Assembly (NCBI RefSeq): GCF_014851905.1
Contig: NZ_JACVAQ010000001.1
Coordinates: 620,001 to 684,000 of the forward strand
From: Pseudomonas sp. PDM14
GTDB lineage: Bacteria; Pseudomonadota; Gammaproteobacteria; Pseudomonadales; Pseudomonadaceae
DNA: 64,000 bases
Reading direction: 5' to 3'
Part shown: positions 51,843 through 61,613 of the stretch, piece after piece
Position numbering within the stretch: the first letter of the stretch is position 1
Layout of the letters: every line of letters begins with the position of its first letter
Translations under genes and position numbers: made by a program
Notes under the pieces: model-generated
The model's database searches: none
Told to the model about the DNA's origin: nothing
The model's input: only the letters and a program-made list of their open reading frames with translations

Positions 51843-53237
51843 GTGACCCGATTTCCCGTTAAAACCCTGTCGCTGCTGGCGCTGGCACTCGCCCTGAGCG
51901 GCTGCGGCGCGCTGATCAGCACGCCCTACCAGCAACCGGCGCTGAACGTGCCCGACAACTGGCAACAGATTGCCGAAACCCAGGCCGGCGACCACGCCGA
52001 CTGGTGGAAGGCCTTCGGCGATGCCCAGCTCGACCGCCTGGTGGAACAGGCCCTGGAGAAGAACAACGACCTCGGCAGTGCCCTGCTCAATATCCGTCGC
52101 GCCCGCCTGCAGGCCGGCCTGGCCCGTGAAGCGCAATGGCCGCAGCCCGGCGCCAGCTTCAATGCCAGCCGCAACCGCGACCTCGGCGGCGGGGGCAGCA
52201 CCACGCACGGCTATGCGCTGACCGGCTCGGTGAGCTGGGAAGCGGACCTGTGGAACCGCCTCGGCAGCGCCACCGATGCCGCCGAGCTGGAAGCTCTGGC
52301 CAGCGAGCAGGACTACGCCGCCACGCGCCTGTCGCTGATCGGTACCGTCGCCACCCTGTATTGGCAGATCGCCTACCTTAACGAGCGCCTCGCCGCCAGC
52401 GCCGCCAGCGTCGACTACGCGCGGCAAACCCTGGAGCTGGTGCAGGTGCAGTACAACGCCGGCCAGGCTTCCTCGCTGGAACTGGCCGAGGCGCGGCAGA
52501 GCCTGGAAAGCCAGCTCGCCGCCGAGGTCGACCTGCGCCAGCAGCGCGTGGTGCAGCGCAATGCCCTGGCGGTGCTGTTCGACGGCGTCGCACCGGTGCT
52601 GATGGAGGAACCGCAGAGCCTGGCGCAGACCCAGCTGCCGGCAGTCGGCGCCGGCCTGCCGGCCTCGCTGCTGGCCCGTCGCCCGGACCTGCGCGCCGCC
52701 GAGCTGCGCCTGCGCAGCAGCTTGAAGAGCGTCGACGCCACCCGCGCCAGCTACTACCCGGACCTCAGCCTGACCGGCACTCTCGGCTACTCCAGTACCG
52801 CCCTCGGCAGCCTGCTGCAGAACCCGGTTGGCGCCCTCGGCGCCGGCCTCACCCTGCCCTTCCTGCAATACCGGCAGATGCAGCTCGACATCGATGTGTC
52901 GAAGACCGACTACCAACTGGCCGTGACCAGCTTCCGCCAGACCCTCTACGAGGCCCTGGCCGATGTCGAAAACAACCTCGCCGGGCGGCGCCACTACGCA
53001 GAGCAGGAAGGCATGCGCAACCGCGCCCTGGAAGCGGCGCAGGAAGCCGAGCGCATTTACCGCATCCGCTACCAGTCCGGGGCTGAAACCCTGCAGTCCT
53101 GGCTCGCCGCCCAGGAAACCCGCCGCGCCGCCGAGATCACCCGCGCGGAGAACCGCCTGAACCAGCTGCTCAACTACATCACCCTGAGCCAGGCGCTCGG
53201 CGGCGACGCGCAGACCCCGGCGCTTCCCCAGGGCTGA
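51843..53237 (+). CDS. OpmQ/NodT-type outer-membrane efflux lipoprotein
   Basis: A 464-residue TolC-like channel. Lipobox ALSGC (Cys21 region), two repeated alpha/beta barrels (VPDNWQQIAETQAGDHADWWKAFGDAQLDRLVEQAL and EEVDLRQQRVVQRNALAVLFDG-like repeats) and the closing TRAENRLNQLLNYITLSQALGG are typical of the NodT family. Starts with GTG at 51843, four bases after macB, so the operon is adaptor-ATPase-channel. It completes the tripartite pump. Confidence 0.92.
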   Translation: MTRFPVKTLSLLALALALSGCGALISTPYQQPALNVPDNWQQIAETQAGDHADWWKAFGDAQLDRLVEQALEKNNDLGSALLNIRRARLQAGLAREAQWPQPGASFNASRNRDLGGGGSTTHGYALTGSVSWEADLWNRLGSATDAAELEALASEQDYAATRLSLIGTVATLYWQIAYLNERLAASAASVDYARQTLELVQVQYNAGQASSLELAEARQSLESQLAAEVDLRQQRVVQRNALAVLFDGVAPVLMEEPQSLAQTQLPAVGAGLPASLLARRPDLRAAELRLRSSLKSVDATRASYYPDLSLTGTLGYSSTALGSLLQNPVGALGAGLTLPFLQYRQMQLDIDVSKTDYQLAVTSFRQTLYEALADVENNLAGRRHYAEQEGMRNRALEAAQEAERIYRIRYQSGAETLQSWLAAQETRRAAEITRAENRLNQLLNYITLSQALGGDAQTPALPQG

Positions 53238-53344
53238 ACACGTAGTCACGACCGCCCGGCGCATGCCGTGGCGGGTCGGGAAACTTAGACGTAGCGCACC
53301 GTTCAAAACCCCGAGCGGTCACCGACCGCGTTCAGGGCATCTCG

Positions 53345-53905
53345 ATGAAACCCACACTGATCTACTACGTGGCCGCCAGCCTCGACGGCTATATCGCCCG
53401 CCCGGATGGTGGTGTCGACTGGCTCGACGCGGTCCAGCAGTCCGGCGAAGACCACGGCTACGGCGCCTTCTACGACAGCATCGACGGCCTGCTGATGGGC
53501 CGCAGCACCTATGACGGCGTGCGCGCCCTCGCCAGCCAGTGGCCCTATCCGGGCAAACCCTGCGTGGTGCTGACCCGCCGCCCCATGGACCTCGCCCCGA
53601 ACACCGTGCTGGCGCGCCACTGCACGCCCACCGATGCGCTGGAGGAACTGCAGGAGCGTGAATGCCAGCGCGTCTGGCTGGTCGGCGGCGGTGCACTGGC
53701 CGGCAACTGCTTCGCCGCCGGGCTGATCGACGAGCTGGTGGTCAGCGTGGTGCCGTACCTGCTCGGCGCCGGCGTGCCGCTGTTCGCCACCGGCCTGGAG
53801 CGTTCACTCAAGCTGCACGAGCAACGCAGCTTCGCCAGCGGCGTGGTCCAGCTGCACTACCACGTGCTGCCGGAAACCACGCAGGACGAACTTCAGGAAG
53901 AATGA
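53345..53905 (+). CDS. Dihydrofolate reductase/RibD C-terminal domain protein
   Basis: A 186-residue protein with the RibD-C/DHFR-like fold (LIYYVAASLDGYIARPDGGVDWLD, GLLMGRSTYDGVRA, VWLVGGGALAGNCFAAGLIDELVVSVVPYLLGAGVPLF). These motifs bind NADPH in related reductases; the substrate is unknown. Its 3' end overlaps the convergent RarD gene by 13 bases. Confidence 0.86.
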   Translation: MKPTLIYYVAASLDGYIARPDGGVDWLDAVQQSGEDHGYGAFYDSIDGLLMGRSTYDGVRALASQWPYPGKPCVVLTRRPMDLAPNTVLARHCTPTDALEELQERECQRVWLVGGGALAGNCFAAGLIDELVVSVVPYLLGAGVPLFATGLERSLKLHEQRSFASGVVQLHYHVLPETTQDELQEE

Positions 53906-54798
53906 AGCCGCTGCCGCGCCTGCTTGCGCAGCAAGCGCGCACTGTCCCAGCCGGTCAGTAGCACCGCCAGCCAGATCGGCCCGTAGGTCCACAGCTGGCG
54001 CATGTCGAAGACTTCGCCGAGAAACACCACGGCCAGGCCGAACAGCAGCACCGGCTCGACGTAGCTGAGGATGCCGAACAGGCCCAGCGGCAACAGCCGC
54101 GCCGCCGCCATCATCGCGCCGAACGCCAGCGCACTGAGCAGGCCGAGCCCCGGCAGCAGCCACCACAACTGCGGCGCCTGGCCGAACACATCGTTGATGC
54201 CGTAGCGGTGGATAAGCCAGATGGCCAGCGGCGCCAGCACCAGCATCTCCAGGACGAACCCGGACAGGGCGTCCAGCTTCATCCAGCGCCGCAGCATGAA
54301 ATACGGCGGGTAGCCCAGCGCGGCCACCAGCGTGACCCAGGAAAACGCCTGGGTCAGCCACAACTCGTGGGCCACGCCGAGCAAAGCGCAGAACACCGCA
54401 AAGCGCTGCAGCGGGCGCAGGCGTTCGCCATAGAACAGCCGCCCGACCAGCACCATCGCCAATGGCAGGAGGAAGTAGCCGAGGGAAACTTCGAGCATGC
54501 GCCCTTCCAGCGGCGCCCAGACGAACAGCAGCCACTGCACGCCCATCAGCAGGGCGGCCAACACCAGGGCCAGCACCAGCAACGGCTCACGGCGCAAACG
54601 GGCGAACGCGGCGCCGAGCACACACCACTGCCGCGCCAGTGCGACCAGCAGCAACACCGCCGGGATCGACCACAGCACGCGCTGGGCGAACACCTGCAAA
54701 CCGTCGAGCGGCGCCAGCTCGCGTACGTAGCCGGGGATCAGCACGAACAGCACCGAGGCGCTGACCGACAGCACCACACCACGCCCCGAAAGATGCAC
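53893..54798 (-). CDS. rarD: RarD-type EamA transporter
   Basis: A 301-residue permease with ten predicted helices. The RarD signature (GVVLSVSASVLFVLIPGYVREL, RVLWSIPAVLLLV, VSLGYFLLPLAMVLVGRLFYGERL, SYVEPVLLFGLAVVFLGE) is clear. Its substrate is not known for certain. The start is followed upstream by a 448-base region with a family B repeat. It is convergent with the RibD-C reductase and overlaps it by 13 bases. Confidence 0.9.
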   Translation of the reverse strand: MHLSGRGVVLSVSASVLFVLIPGYVRELAPLDGLQVFAQRVLWSIPAVLLLVALARQWCVLGAAFARLRREPLLVLALVLAALLMGVQWLLFVWAPLEGRMLEVSLGYFLLPLAMVLVGRLFYGERLRPLQRFAVFCALLGVAHELWLTQAFSWVTLVAALGYPPYFMLRRWMKLDALSGFVLEMLVLAPLAIWLIHRYGINDVFGQAPQLWWLLPGLGLLSALAFGAMMAAARLLPLGLFGILSYVEPVLLFGLAVVFLGEVFDMRQLWTYGPIWLAVLLTGWDSARLLRKQARQRLHSS

Positions 54799-54919
54799 GG
54801 TTACCTCACCACACCATTGAATGTGGCATATAGCAACACGCCGCGTTCAATATATCAAACACAGTTGCACATAGAGCGTGCGGTACAGCAGTCGTAGGCG
54901 CGGGAGAGCTTCAATAGTC

Positions 54920-55023
54920 GATGGTTCCCACGCTCCGGCGTGGGAACCGATCCACGGATGCTCCGCGTCCCACAGACGCAGAGCGTCTGCAGCGTCATTC
55001 CCACGCGGAGCATGGGAACGATC
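54920..55023. repeat. Family B hairpin repeat, copy 3
   Basis: About 104 bases. First stem GGTTCCCACGC-TCCG-GCGTGGGAACC (54923-54948, perfect), second GGATGC-TCC-GCGTCC, third CAGACGC-AGA-GCGTCTG and closing ATTCCCACGCGGAGCATGGGAAC. Compared with copy 1 the first stem has compensatory changes at the T/A positions. Confidence 0.82.
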
Positions 55024-55172
55024 ATCGAGTCGCCGTGCACGTCGTATCCACGCAGGTGCTAATACCGGCGCCGGGACGGCACGCTGCCTACCCAACCGAT
55101 AGCTCGCCTGGTAGGTCGCTGGAGCGCGTCCTACCCTGCGGGTCCTGCCAGCGCTACCGTTTTTGCAGACAT

Positions 55173-55211
55173 AAAAAACGGCCCGCCGGGAGGAGCACCC
55201 AGGCGGACCGG
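55173..55211 (-). terminator. Terminator of azoR
   Basis: Read on the minus strand: a GC-rich stem (CGGTCCGCC with GGCGGGCCG) followed by TTTTTT, starting 35 bases after the azoR stop. One G-T pair is needed. Confidence 0.75.
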
Positions 55212-55246
55212 CAAGGGGGTCGAGCGACCCAGGAGAAATCGGTGGA

Positions 55247-55846
55247 TCAGGCGACCTTGGTCAGCTGCTCGCGCGCTTCGGCCAAGCCTTTTTCCAGGAA
55301 CTCGGGGCCCATGTTCAGGCCTTCGGCGTGGATGAAGGTGACGTCATGGATACCGACGAAGGCCAAGGCCTGACGCAGGTAGGGTTCCTGATGATCGAGG
55401 GCGCCACCGGCGTAGATGCCACCACGGGCAGTCAGTACGTAGGCACGCTTGCCGGTGAGCAGGCCTTGAGGGCCGGTGTCGGTGTACTTGAAGGTCACGC
55501 CGGCACGCAGCACGTGGTCGAGCCAGGCCTTCAGCGTGCTGGGAATGGCGAAGTTGTACATCGGTGCGGCGAGGACCAGCACGTCAGCGGCAACCAGCTC
55601 GTCGGTGAGCAGGTTGGAGCGGGCGGCGGCGGCTTTCTCCACCGCGTTCTGCTGCTCGGCGGGCTTCATCCAGCCACTCAGCAGGTCGATGTCCAGGTGC
55701 GGCACCTGCTCGACGGCGAGGTCGCGGACCTTGACCTGATCCTGCGGGTTGGCCGCCTGCCACTTGGCGATGAAGTCGGCGGTGAGCTGACGGGAAACGG
55801 AACCTTCGGTGCGTGCGCTGCTTTCGATAACCAGAACCTGAGACAT
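55247..55846 (-). CDS. azoR: FMN-dependent NADH-azoreductase (quinone reductase)
   Basis: A 199-residue flavodoxin-fold protein. SSARTEGSVSRQLTADFIAKW, LAAPMYNFAIPSTLKAWLDHVLRAGVTFKYTDTG and TARGGIYAGG are FMN-binding and family motifs. AzoR reduces azo dyes and quinones with NADH. Start at 55846 has GGAGGA; the frame opens five codons earlier but the shorter start fits. A palindromic pair ATCGATTA...TAATCGAT lies upstream (55905-55944), and a LysR gene is 0.5 kb away. Confidence 0.92.
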   Translation of the reverse strand: MSQVLVIESSARTEGSVSRQLTADFIAKWQAANPQDQVKVRDLAVEQVPHLDIDLLSGWMKPAEQQNAVEKAAAARSNLLTDELVAADVLVLAAPMYNFAIPSTLKAWLDHVLRAGVTFKYTDTGPQGLLTGKRAYVLTARGGIYAGGALDHQEPYLRQALAFVGIHDVTFIHAEGLNMGPEFLEKGLAEAREQLTKVA

Positions 55847-55904
55847 GAGCTTTTCCTCCATCGGGGGTGTTGTGCGTCGATGGAGTTAGGTTATGGCTTG
55901 GACT

Positions 55905-55944
55905 ATCGATTAAAAAGCGCAAAAAACCGCTTCAAATAATCGAT
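55905..55944. promoter_or_regulatory. Inverted repeat ATCGATTA/TAATCGAT upstream of azoR
   Basis: ATCGATTA (55905-55912) and TAATCGAT (55937-55944) are perfect inverted copies, 24 bases apart. They are extended inside by AGCG...CGCT. The repeat lies 59-98 bases upstream of the azoR start codon, an expected spot for a LysR-type operator. Confidence 0.55.
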
Positions 55945-55990
55945 TAAGTTGATTTGTTGGCAGCCTCGCACTAGGCTGCCAACCTCGGTA

Positions 55991-56305
55991 TCACTTCAGG
56001 CGACAAGTCAGGTCGATACGCAGCTTGATGATGTTGCGGGCGAACTTGACCGTCTGGTTGCTGGTCTTGCCCGGTGCCAGTTCCACCTTGCGCGTGCGCG
56101 GCGCCTCCGGCCCGTTGCGGAACACGGTGGTGCAGGCGGCGGTGCTCTGCCCGTAGTTGTAGAGCATCACCGAGCCGATATCGCTGTCGACGTCCGAGGT
56201 GGTCACCGATACTTCGGCGCCATTGAGCGACTTGTCGACTTCGATCGGGTAGGCAGCGGCGGTCAGCGGCAACAATGCGACCAGCGCCAGGCAGAATTTA
56301 TTCAT
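55991..56305 (-). CDS. Small exported protein, unknown
   Basis: A 104-residue protein with signal peptide (LALVALLPLTAAA) and a beta-rich mature part with two Cys (ACTTVFRN and LTCRLK) that may form a disulfide. AAGGAG precedes the ATG. It is divergent from the LysR gene (50-base gap). I do not recognise a domain. Confidence 0.72.
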   Translation of the reverse strand: MNKFCLALVALLPLTAAAYPIEVDKSLNGAEVSVTTSDVDSDIGSVMLYNYGQSTAACTTVFRNGPEAPRTRKVELAPGKTSNQTVKFARNIIKLRIDLTCRLK

Positions 56306-56355
56306 TACGGCAGTCTCCTTGAGGAGGTGCCAAGAGTAGAGAAGAGGAAGCGACG

Positions 56356-57285
56356 ATGAAAGCGCCCCGTGTCACCCTCGATCAATGGCGCACGCTGCAG
56401 GCTGTCGTCGACCATGGCGGCTTCGCCCAGGCGGCCGAGGTGCTGCACCGTTCGCAGTCCTCGGTCAGCTACACCGTGGCGCGCATGCAGGAGCAGCTCG
56501 GCGTGCCGTTGCTGCGCATCGACGGACGCAAGGCCGTGCTCACCGAAGCCGGCGACGTGCTGTTGCGCCGCTCGCGGCAACTGGTCAAACAGGCCAGCCA
56601 GCTGGAAGACCTCGCCCACCACATGGAACAGGGCTGGGAGGCGGAGGTGCGCCTGGTGGTCGACGCCGCCTACCCGACCGCCAACATCGTTCGCGCCCTC
56701 TCCGCCTTCATGCCGCAGAGCCGTGGCTGCCGCGTGCGCCTGCGCGAGGAAGTGCTGTCCGGGGTCGAGGAAGTGCTCAAGGAAGGCTCCGCGGACCTGG
56801 CCATCAGCGCCCTCAACATCACCGGTTACCTGCCCATCGAACTCAGCGAGGTGGAATTCCTCGCCGTGGCCCACCCGGAACACCCGCTGCATCGCCTGCA
56901 GCGTGAGGTGACCTTCCAGGACCTCGAAGGCCAGATGCAGGTGGTGACCCGCGACAGCGGCCGGGTGCAGCCGCGCGATGCCGGCTGGCTGGGCGCCGAA
57001 CAGCGCTGGACGGTCGGCAGCCTGCCCACCGCGCGCACCTTCGTCAGCAGCGGCCTGGGCTTCGCCTGGCTGCCGCGGCACCTGATCAGCCGTGAACTGC
57101 AGGAAGGCCTGCTCAAGCCGCTGCCGCTGGAACAGGGCGGTGCGCGCATGCCGCGCTTCTACCTCTACTCCAACAAGGACAAGGTGCTCGGCCCAGCCAC
57201 GCAGATCCTCATCGAGCTGATCCGCAATTTCGACGGCGCGCCGCTGGATGCACCGTTCGCCGCGCCGCCTTCGGCGCCCCTCTGA
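56356..57285 (+). CDS. LysR-family transcriptional regulator
   Basis: A 309-residue LysR protein. DNA-binding region: LDQWRTLQAVVDHGGFAQAAEVLHRSQSSVSYTVARMQEQLG; co-inducer domain follows (VRLVVDAAYPTANIVRALSAF, ADLAISALNITGYLPIELSEVEF, SGLGFAWLPRHLI). It may regulate the alpha/beta hydrolase that follows (10-base gap) and/or azoR and the small protein beside it; the inverted repeat near azoR is a candidate site. GAGGAAG precedes ATG. Confidence 0.9.
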   Translation: MKAPRVTLDQWRTLQAVVDHGGFAQAAEVLHRSQSSVSYTVARMQEQLGVPLLRIDGRKAVLTEAGDVLLRRSRQLVKQASQLEDLAHHMEQGWEAEVRLVVDAAYPTANIVRALSAFMPQSRGCRVRLREEVLSGVEEVLKEGSADLAISALNITGYLPIELSEVEFLAVAHPEHPLHRLQREVTFQDLEGQMQVVTRDSGRVQPRDAGWLGAEQRWTVGSLPTARTFVSSGLGFAWLPRHLISRELQEGLLKPLPLEQGGARMPRFYLYSNKDKVLGPATQILIELIRNFDGAPLDAPFAAPPSAPL

Positions 57286-57295
57286 GAGCCTGTCC

Positions 57296-58111
57296 ATGCC
57301 CTACTTCGAACACGCCGGTTGCCGGCTGCACTACGAGGACGTCGGCCAGGGTGAGCCGGTGGTGCTGGTCCACGGCCTCGGTTCGAGCGTCCGCGACTGG
57401 GAATACCAGACCCCGGCTCTCCGCGCCGCACACCGCGTGGTGGCCCTCGACGTGCGCGGCCACGGCCTCTCCGGCAAACCGCGCGAGGCCTACAGCATGC
57501 AGGCCTTCGCCGCCGACGTGGGCGCGCTGATCGAGCACCTGGGCCTGGGCCCGGTGCACCTGGTCGGCATTTCCATGGGCGGCATGATCGGCTTCCAGCT
57601 CGGCGTCGACCGCCCCGAGCTGCTGAAGAGCCTGACCATCGTCAACAGCGGCCCGGAAGTGATCGCGCGGAGCCTGGGCGAACGCTGGCAGGTGGCCAAG
57701 CGCTGGACCCTGGCCCGCCTGGTCAGCCTGCACACCATCGGCAAGGGCCTGGGCCGCAACATGTTCCCGCGCCCGGAGCAGGCCGAGCTGCGCGCCAAGA
57801 TCGAACAGCGCTGGCCGCAGAACGACAAACGCGCCTACCTGGCCAGCCTCGACGCGATCATCGGCTGGAGCGTGCGGGAACGCCTGGCGGCCATCACCTG
57901 TCCTACCCTGGTCGTCACGGCCGACCGCGATTACACCCCGGTGGCGCAGAAACAGGCCTATGTCGACCTGCTGCCCAACGCGCGCCTGGTGGTGATCGAA
58001 CGCTCGCGCCACGCCACGCCCATGGACCAGCCCGAACGCTTCAACGCCCTGCTCCTCGACTTCATCGACTCCATTGCCTCACCCACCCCCAACAAGGAAC
58101 AACCATGCTGA
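57296..58111 (+). CDS. Alpha/beta hydrolase
   Basis: A 271-residue esterase/hydrolase-fold protein. Nucleophile Ser in GISMGGM, oxyanion HG in VHGLGSS, acid Asp in VTADRDYTP, base His in [12 protein letters not shown]. Most similar to the 3-oxoadipate enol-lactonase/haloperoxidase type hydrolases; the substrate is unknown. It starts 10 bases after the LysR gene and overlaps ppiA's start by seven bases, so the three are likely one operon. Confidence 0.88.
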   Translation: MPYFEHAGCRLHYEDVGQGEPVVLVHGLGSSVRDWEYQTPALRAAHRVVALDVRGHGLSGKPREAYSMQAFAADVGALIEHLGLGPVHLVGISMGGMIGFQLGVDRPELLKSLTIVNSGPEVIARSLGERWQVAKRWTLARLVSLHTIGKGLGRNMFPRPEQAELRAKIEQRWPQNDKRAYLASLDAIIGWSVRERLAAITCPTLVVTADRDYTPVAQKQAYVDLLPNARLVVIERSRHATPMDQPERFNALLLDFIDSIASPTPNKEQPC

Positions 58112-58665
58112 AAAAACTCGCCTTCGCCGCCTGTGGTGTGCTGTTCAGTGCCCATCTGTTCGCCGCCCCCGTCGCCAACCCGCACGTCCTGCTGACCACC
58201 AGCCTGGGCGAAATCGAGATCGAGCTGGCCGAAGACCGCGCCCCCGTGAGCACGCGCAACTTCCTCGGCTACGTCGAGGAAGGCTTCTACAACGGCACCC
58301 AGTTCCACCGCGTGATCCCCGGTTTCATGGTCCAGGGTGGCGGCTTCACTGCCGACATGAAGGAAAAGGAAACCCAGAAGCCGATTCGCAATGAAGCCGA
58401 CAACGGCCTGCACAACGTGCGCGGTACCCTGGCCATGGCGCGCACCAGCGACGTCAACTCGGCAACCAGCCAGTTCTTCATCAACCACGCCGACAACGCC
58501 TTCCTCGATCACAGCGGCCGCGACTTCGGCTACGCGGTGTTCGGCAAGGTGGTGCGCGGCATGGATGTGGTCGACAAGATCGCCCAGGTGCAGACCGGCA
58601 ACCGCGGCATGCACCAGAACGTCCCGCGTCAGCCGGTGCTGATCATCTCCGCCACGAAGCTGTAA
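58105..58665 (+). CDS. ppiA: Periplasmic peptidyl-prolyl cis-trans isomerase A
   Basis: A 186-residue cyclophilin with signal peptide ([17 protein letters not shown]). [31 protein letters not shown] and [20 protein letters not shown] are the active-site and fold motifs. It speeds proline isomerisation in the periplasm. Its ATG overlaps the hydrolase 3' end by seven bases. A GC-rich hairpin (58673-58696) follows. Confidence 0.94.
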   Translation: MLKKLAFAACGVLFSAHLFAAPVANPHVLLTTSLGEIEIELAEDRAPVSTRNFLGYVEEGFYNGTQFHRVIPGFMVQGGGFTADMKEKETQKPIRNEADNGLHNVRGTLAMARTSDVNSATSQFFINHADNAFLDHSGRDFGYAVFGKVVRGMDVVDKIAQVQTGNRGMHQNVPRQPVLIISATKL

Positions 58666-58672
58666 TCCCCGT

Positions 58673-58696
58673 CCCGGCCTCGTGCGCGAGGCCGGG
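58673..58696. terminator. Stem after ppiA without T-run
   Basis: CCCGGCCTCG-TGCG-CGAGGCCGGG is a perfect 10-base stem, just after the ppiA stop (58665). It lacks a T-run, so it may only attenuate transcription into the next gene. Confidence 0.6.
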
Positions 58697-58746
58697 CGCT
58701 CCCCCGCACCGCCGCGCCGGTGCCGCGCTCTACCGCAGGTCTGCAG

Positions 58747-60579
<1,833 letters not shown>

Positions 60580-60618
60580 GGTCCCGCTGCGCGTCGTCTG
60601 AACGACGACGCGCAGGTC

Positions 60619-60972
60619 TCAATGATCGGACCAGACCGCCAGTTCGTTGCCATTGGGGTCGGCGAACTGGAAGCGGCGGCCGCCGGGAAACTTGAAGATC
60701 TCACGGAGGATCTGCCCGCCGTGGGTGCGCACCCGCTCGGCGGCGGCTTCCAGATCATCGGCGTAGAGCACCACCAGCACCGCACCATTGGCCGTCGAGG
60801 CGCTCAGTTCGCTGCGGTAGAAACCGCCATCCAGGCGCCCGTCGTTGAATGCGCAGTAGTCGGCGCCGTACTCGACAAACTGCCAGTCGAACGCGTCGCG
60901 GTAGAAGGTCATGGCTGCCTGCAGGTCGCGCGCAGGCAATTCGAGGTAGTCGATCTTGCGGTCTTCGGGCAT
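60619..60972 (-). CDS. VOC/glyoxalase-fold protein
   Basis: A 117-residue VOC protein (IDYLELPARDLQAAMTFYRDAFDWQFVEYGADY and FQFADPNGNELAVWSDH, the C-terminal metal-ligand motif). Glyoxalase-superfamily members bind metal and small substrates or drugs; function unknown. AAGGA precedes the ATG. It lies 11 bases after the small membrane-protein gene, likely one transcript. Confidence 0.88.
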   Translation of the reverse strand: MPEDRKIDYLELPARDLQAAMTFYRDAFDWQFVEYGADYCAFNDGRLDGGFYRSELSASTANGAVLVVLYADDLEAAAERVRTHGGQILREIFKFPGGRRFQFADPNGNELAVWSDH

Positions 60973-60983
60973 GACGCGTTCCT

Positions 60984-61481
60984 TCATTCGTCCGTGGTGC
61001 GTTGCAGGGTAACCAGGGCGTTGAGCAGCCAGACCAGCTCCTCGCCGCGCATGCCATAGGTATCGGGCAGCGCCGCCTGGTAACCGGACAACGCGCTGGA
61101 ATAGCCCACCGCTCTTCCTTTGGGAACGTGCCCGGCACGGAAGTTCCAGCCGATCATGCGGTTGGGCCCGACGCGGATCAGGGCAAAGCCTTCGACGTGC
61201 GCCCAGCGCACCTGATGGGCACGGAACAGACTGCAGAAGGTGAAGCCGTCGCGCTCCAGGCGCAGGTACGCGGCACGCGGGTGCAGCTGCACGGCGAATA
61301 CCGCCGCGCCGAGGCCGAAGACGATCGCGCAGAAATACCCCACCGCACGGCCGTCGCCAATCATCATCACGCCCACTGCGACGAACGCCAGACACACCAG
61401 CAGAAACAGCACGGTTTTCCAGCGGCTGGGCCGCAGGGTGCGCGGCAGGTCGAGCTGATCGAAGGTCAGGGCTGCGGTCAT
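60984..61481 (-). CDS. Two-helix membrane protein of unknown function
   Basis: A 165-residue protein with two N-terminal helices (about 22-45 and 47-65) and a C-terminal PH-like domain (YLRLERDGFTFCSLFRAHQVRWAHVEGFALIRVG), which resembles the STM3941-like family. The start is placed at 61481 (MTAALTF), where the protein becomes regular; the frame opens further but without family support. Confidence 0.65.
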   Translation of the reverse strand: MTAALTFDQLDLPRTLRPSRWKTVLFLLVCLAFVAVGVMMIGDGRAVGYFCAIVFGLGAAVFAVQLHPRAAYLRLERDGFTFCSLFRAHQVRWAHVEGFALIRVGPNRMIGWNFRAGHVPKGRAVGYSSALSGYQAALPDTYGMRGEELVWLLNALVTLQRTTDE

Positions 61482-61561
61482 CGCCGAGGGCTCCAGGCAG
61501 AGAGGCCGGCATTGTCCCGCAAAAGCCCGTGGCGTGCAGTGCGGTGCACACTCACCGGGCA

Positions 61562-61591
61562 TAAAAAAGGGCAGCCCGAAGGCTGCCCGAA
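61562..61591 (-). terminator. Terminator of actP
   Basis: On the minus strand: GGGCAGCC-TTCG-GGCTGCCC stem followed by TTTTTTAT; it lies 23 bases after the actP stop. Confidence 0.9.
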
Positions 61592-61613
61592 AAACACGCG
61601 GAGAATTGGTCGA

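Larger units (their letters stand above)
54799..55246. other. 448-base gap with family B repeat and azoR terminator
   Basis: No gene is seen. The gap includes the family B repeat (54920-55023), unrelated sequence to about 55170, and the azoR terminator (55173-55211). Confidence 0.65.

Noticed and set aside
49781..51922. A 713-codon minus-strand frame opposite macB
   Set aside because: Shadow of macB; no domain, no plausible start context.
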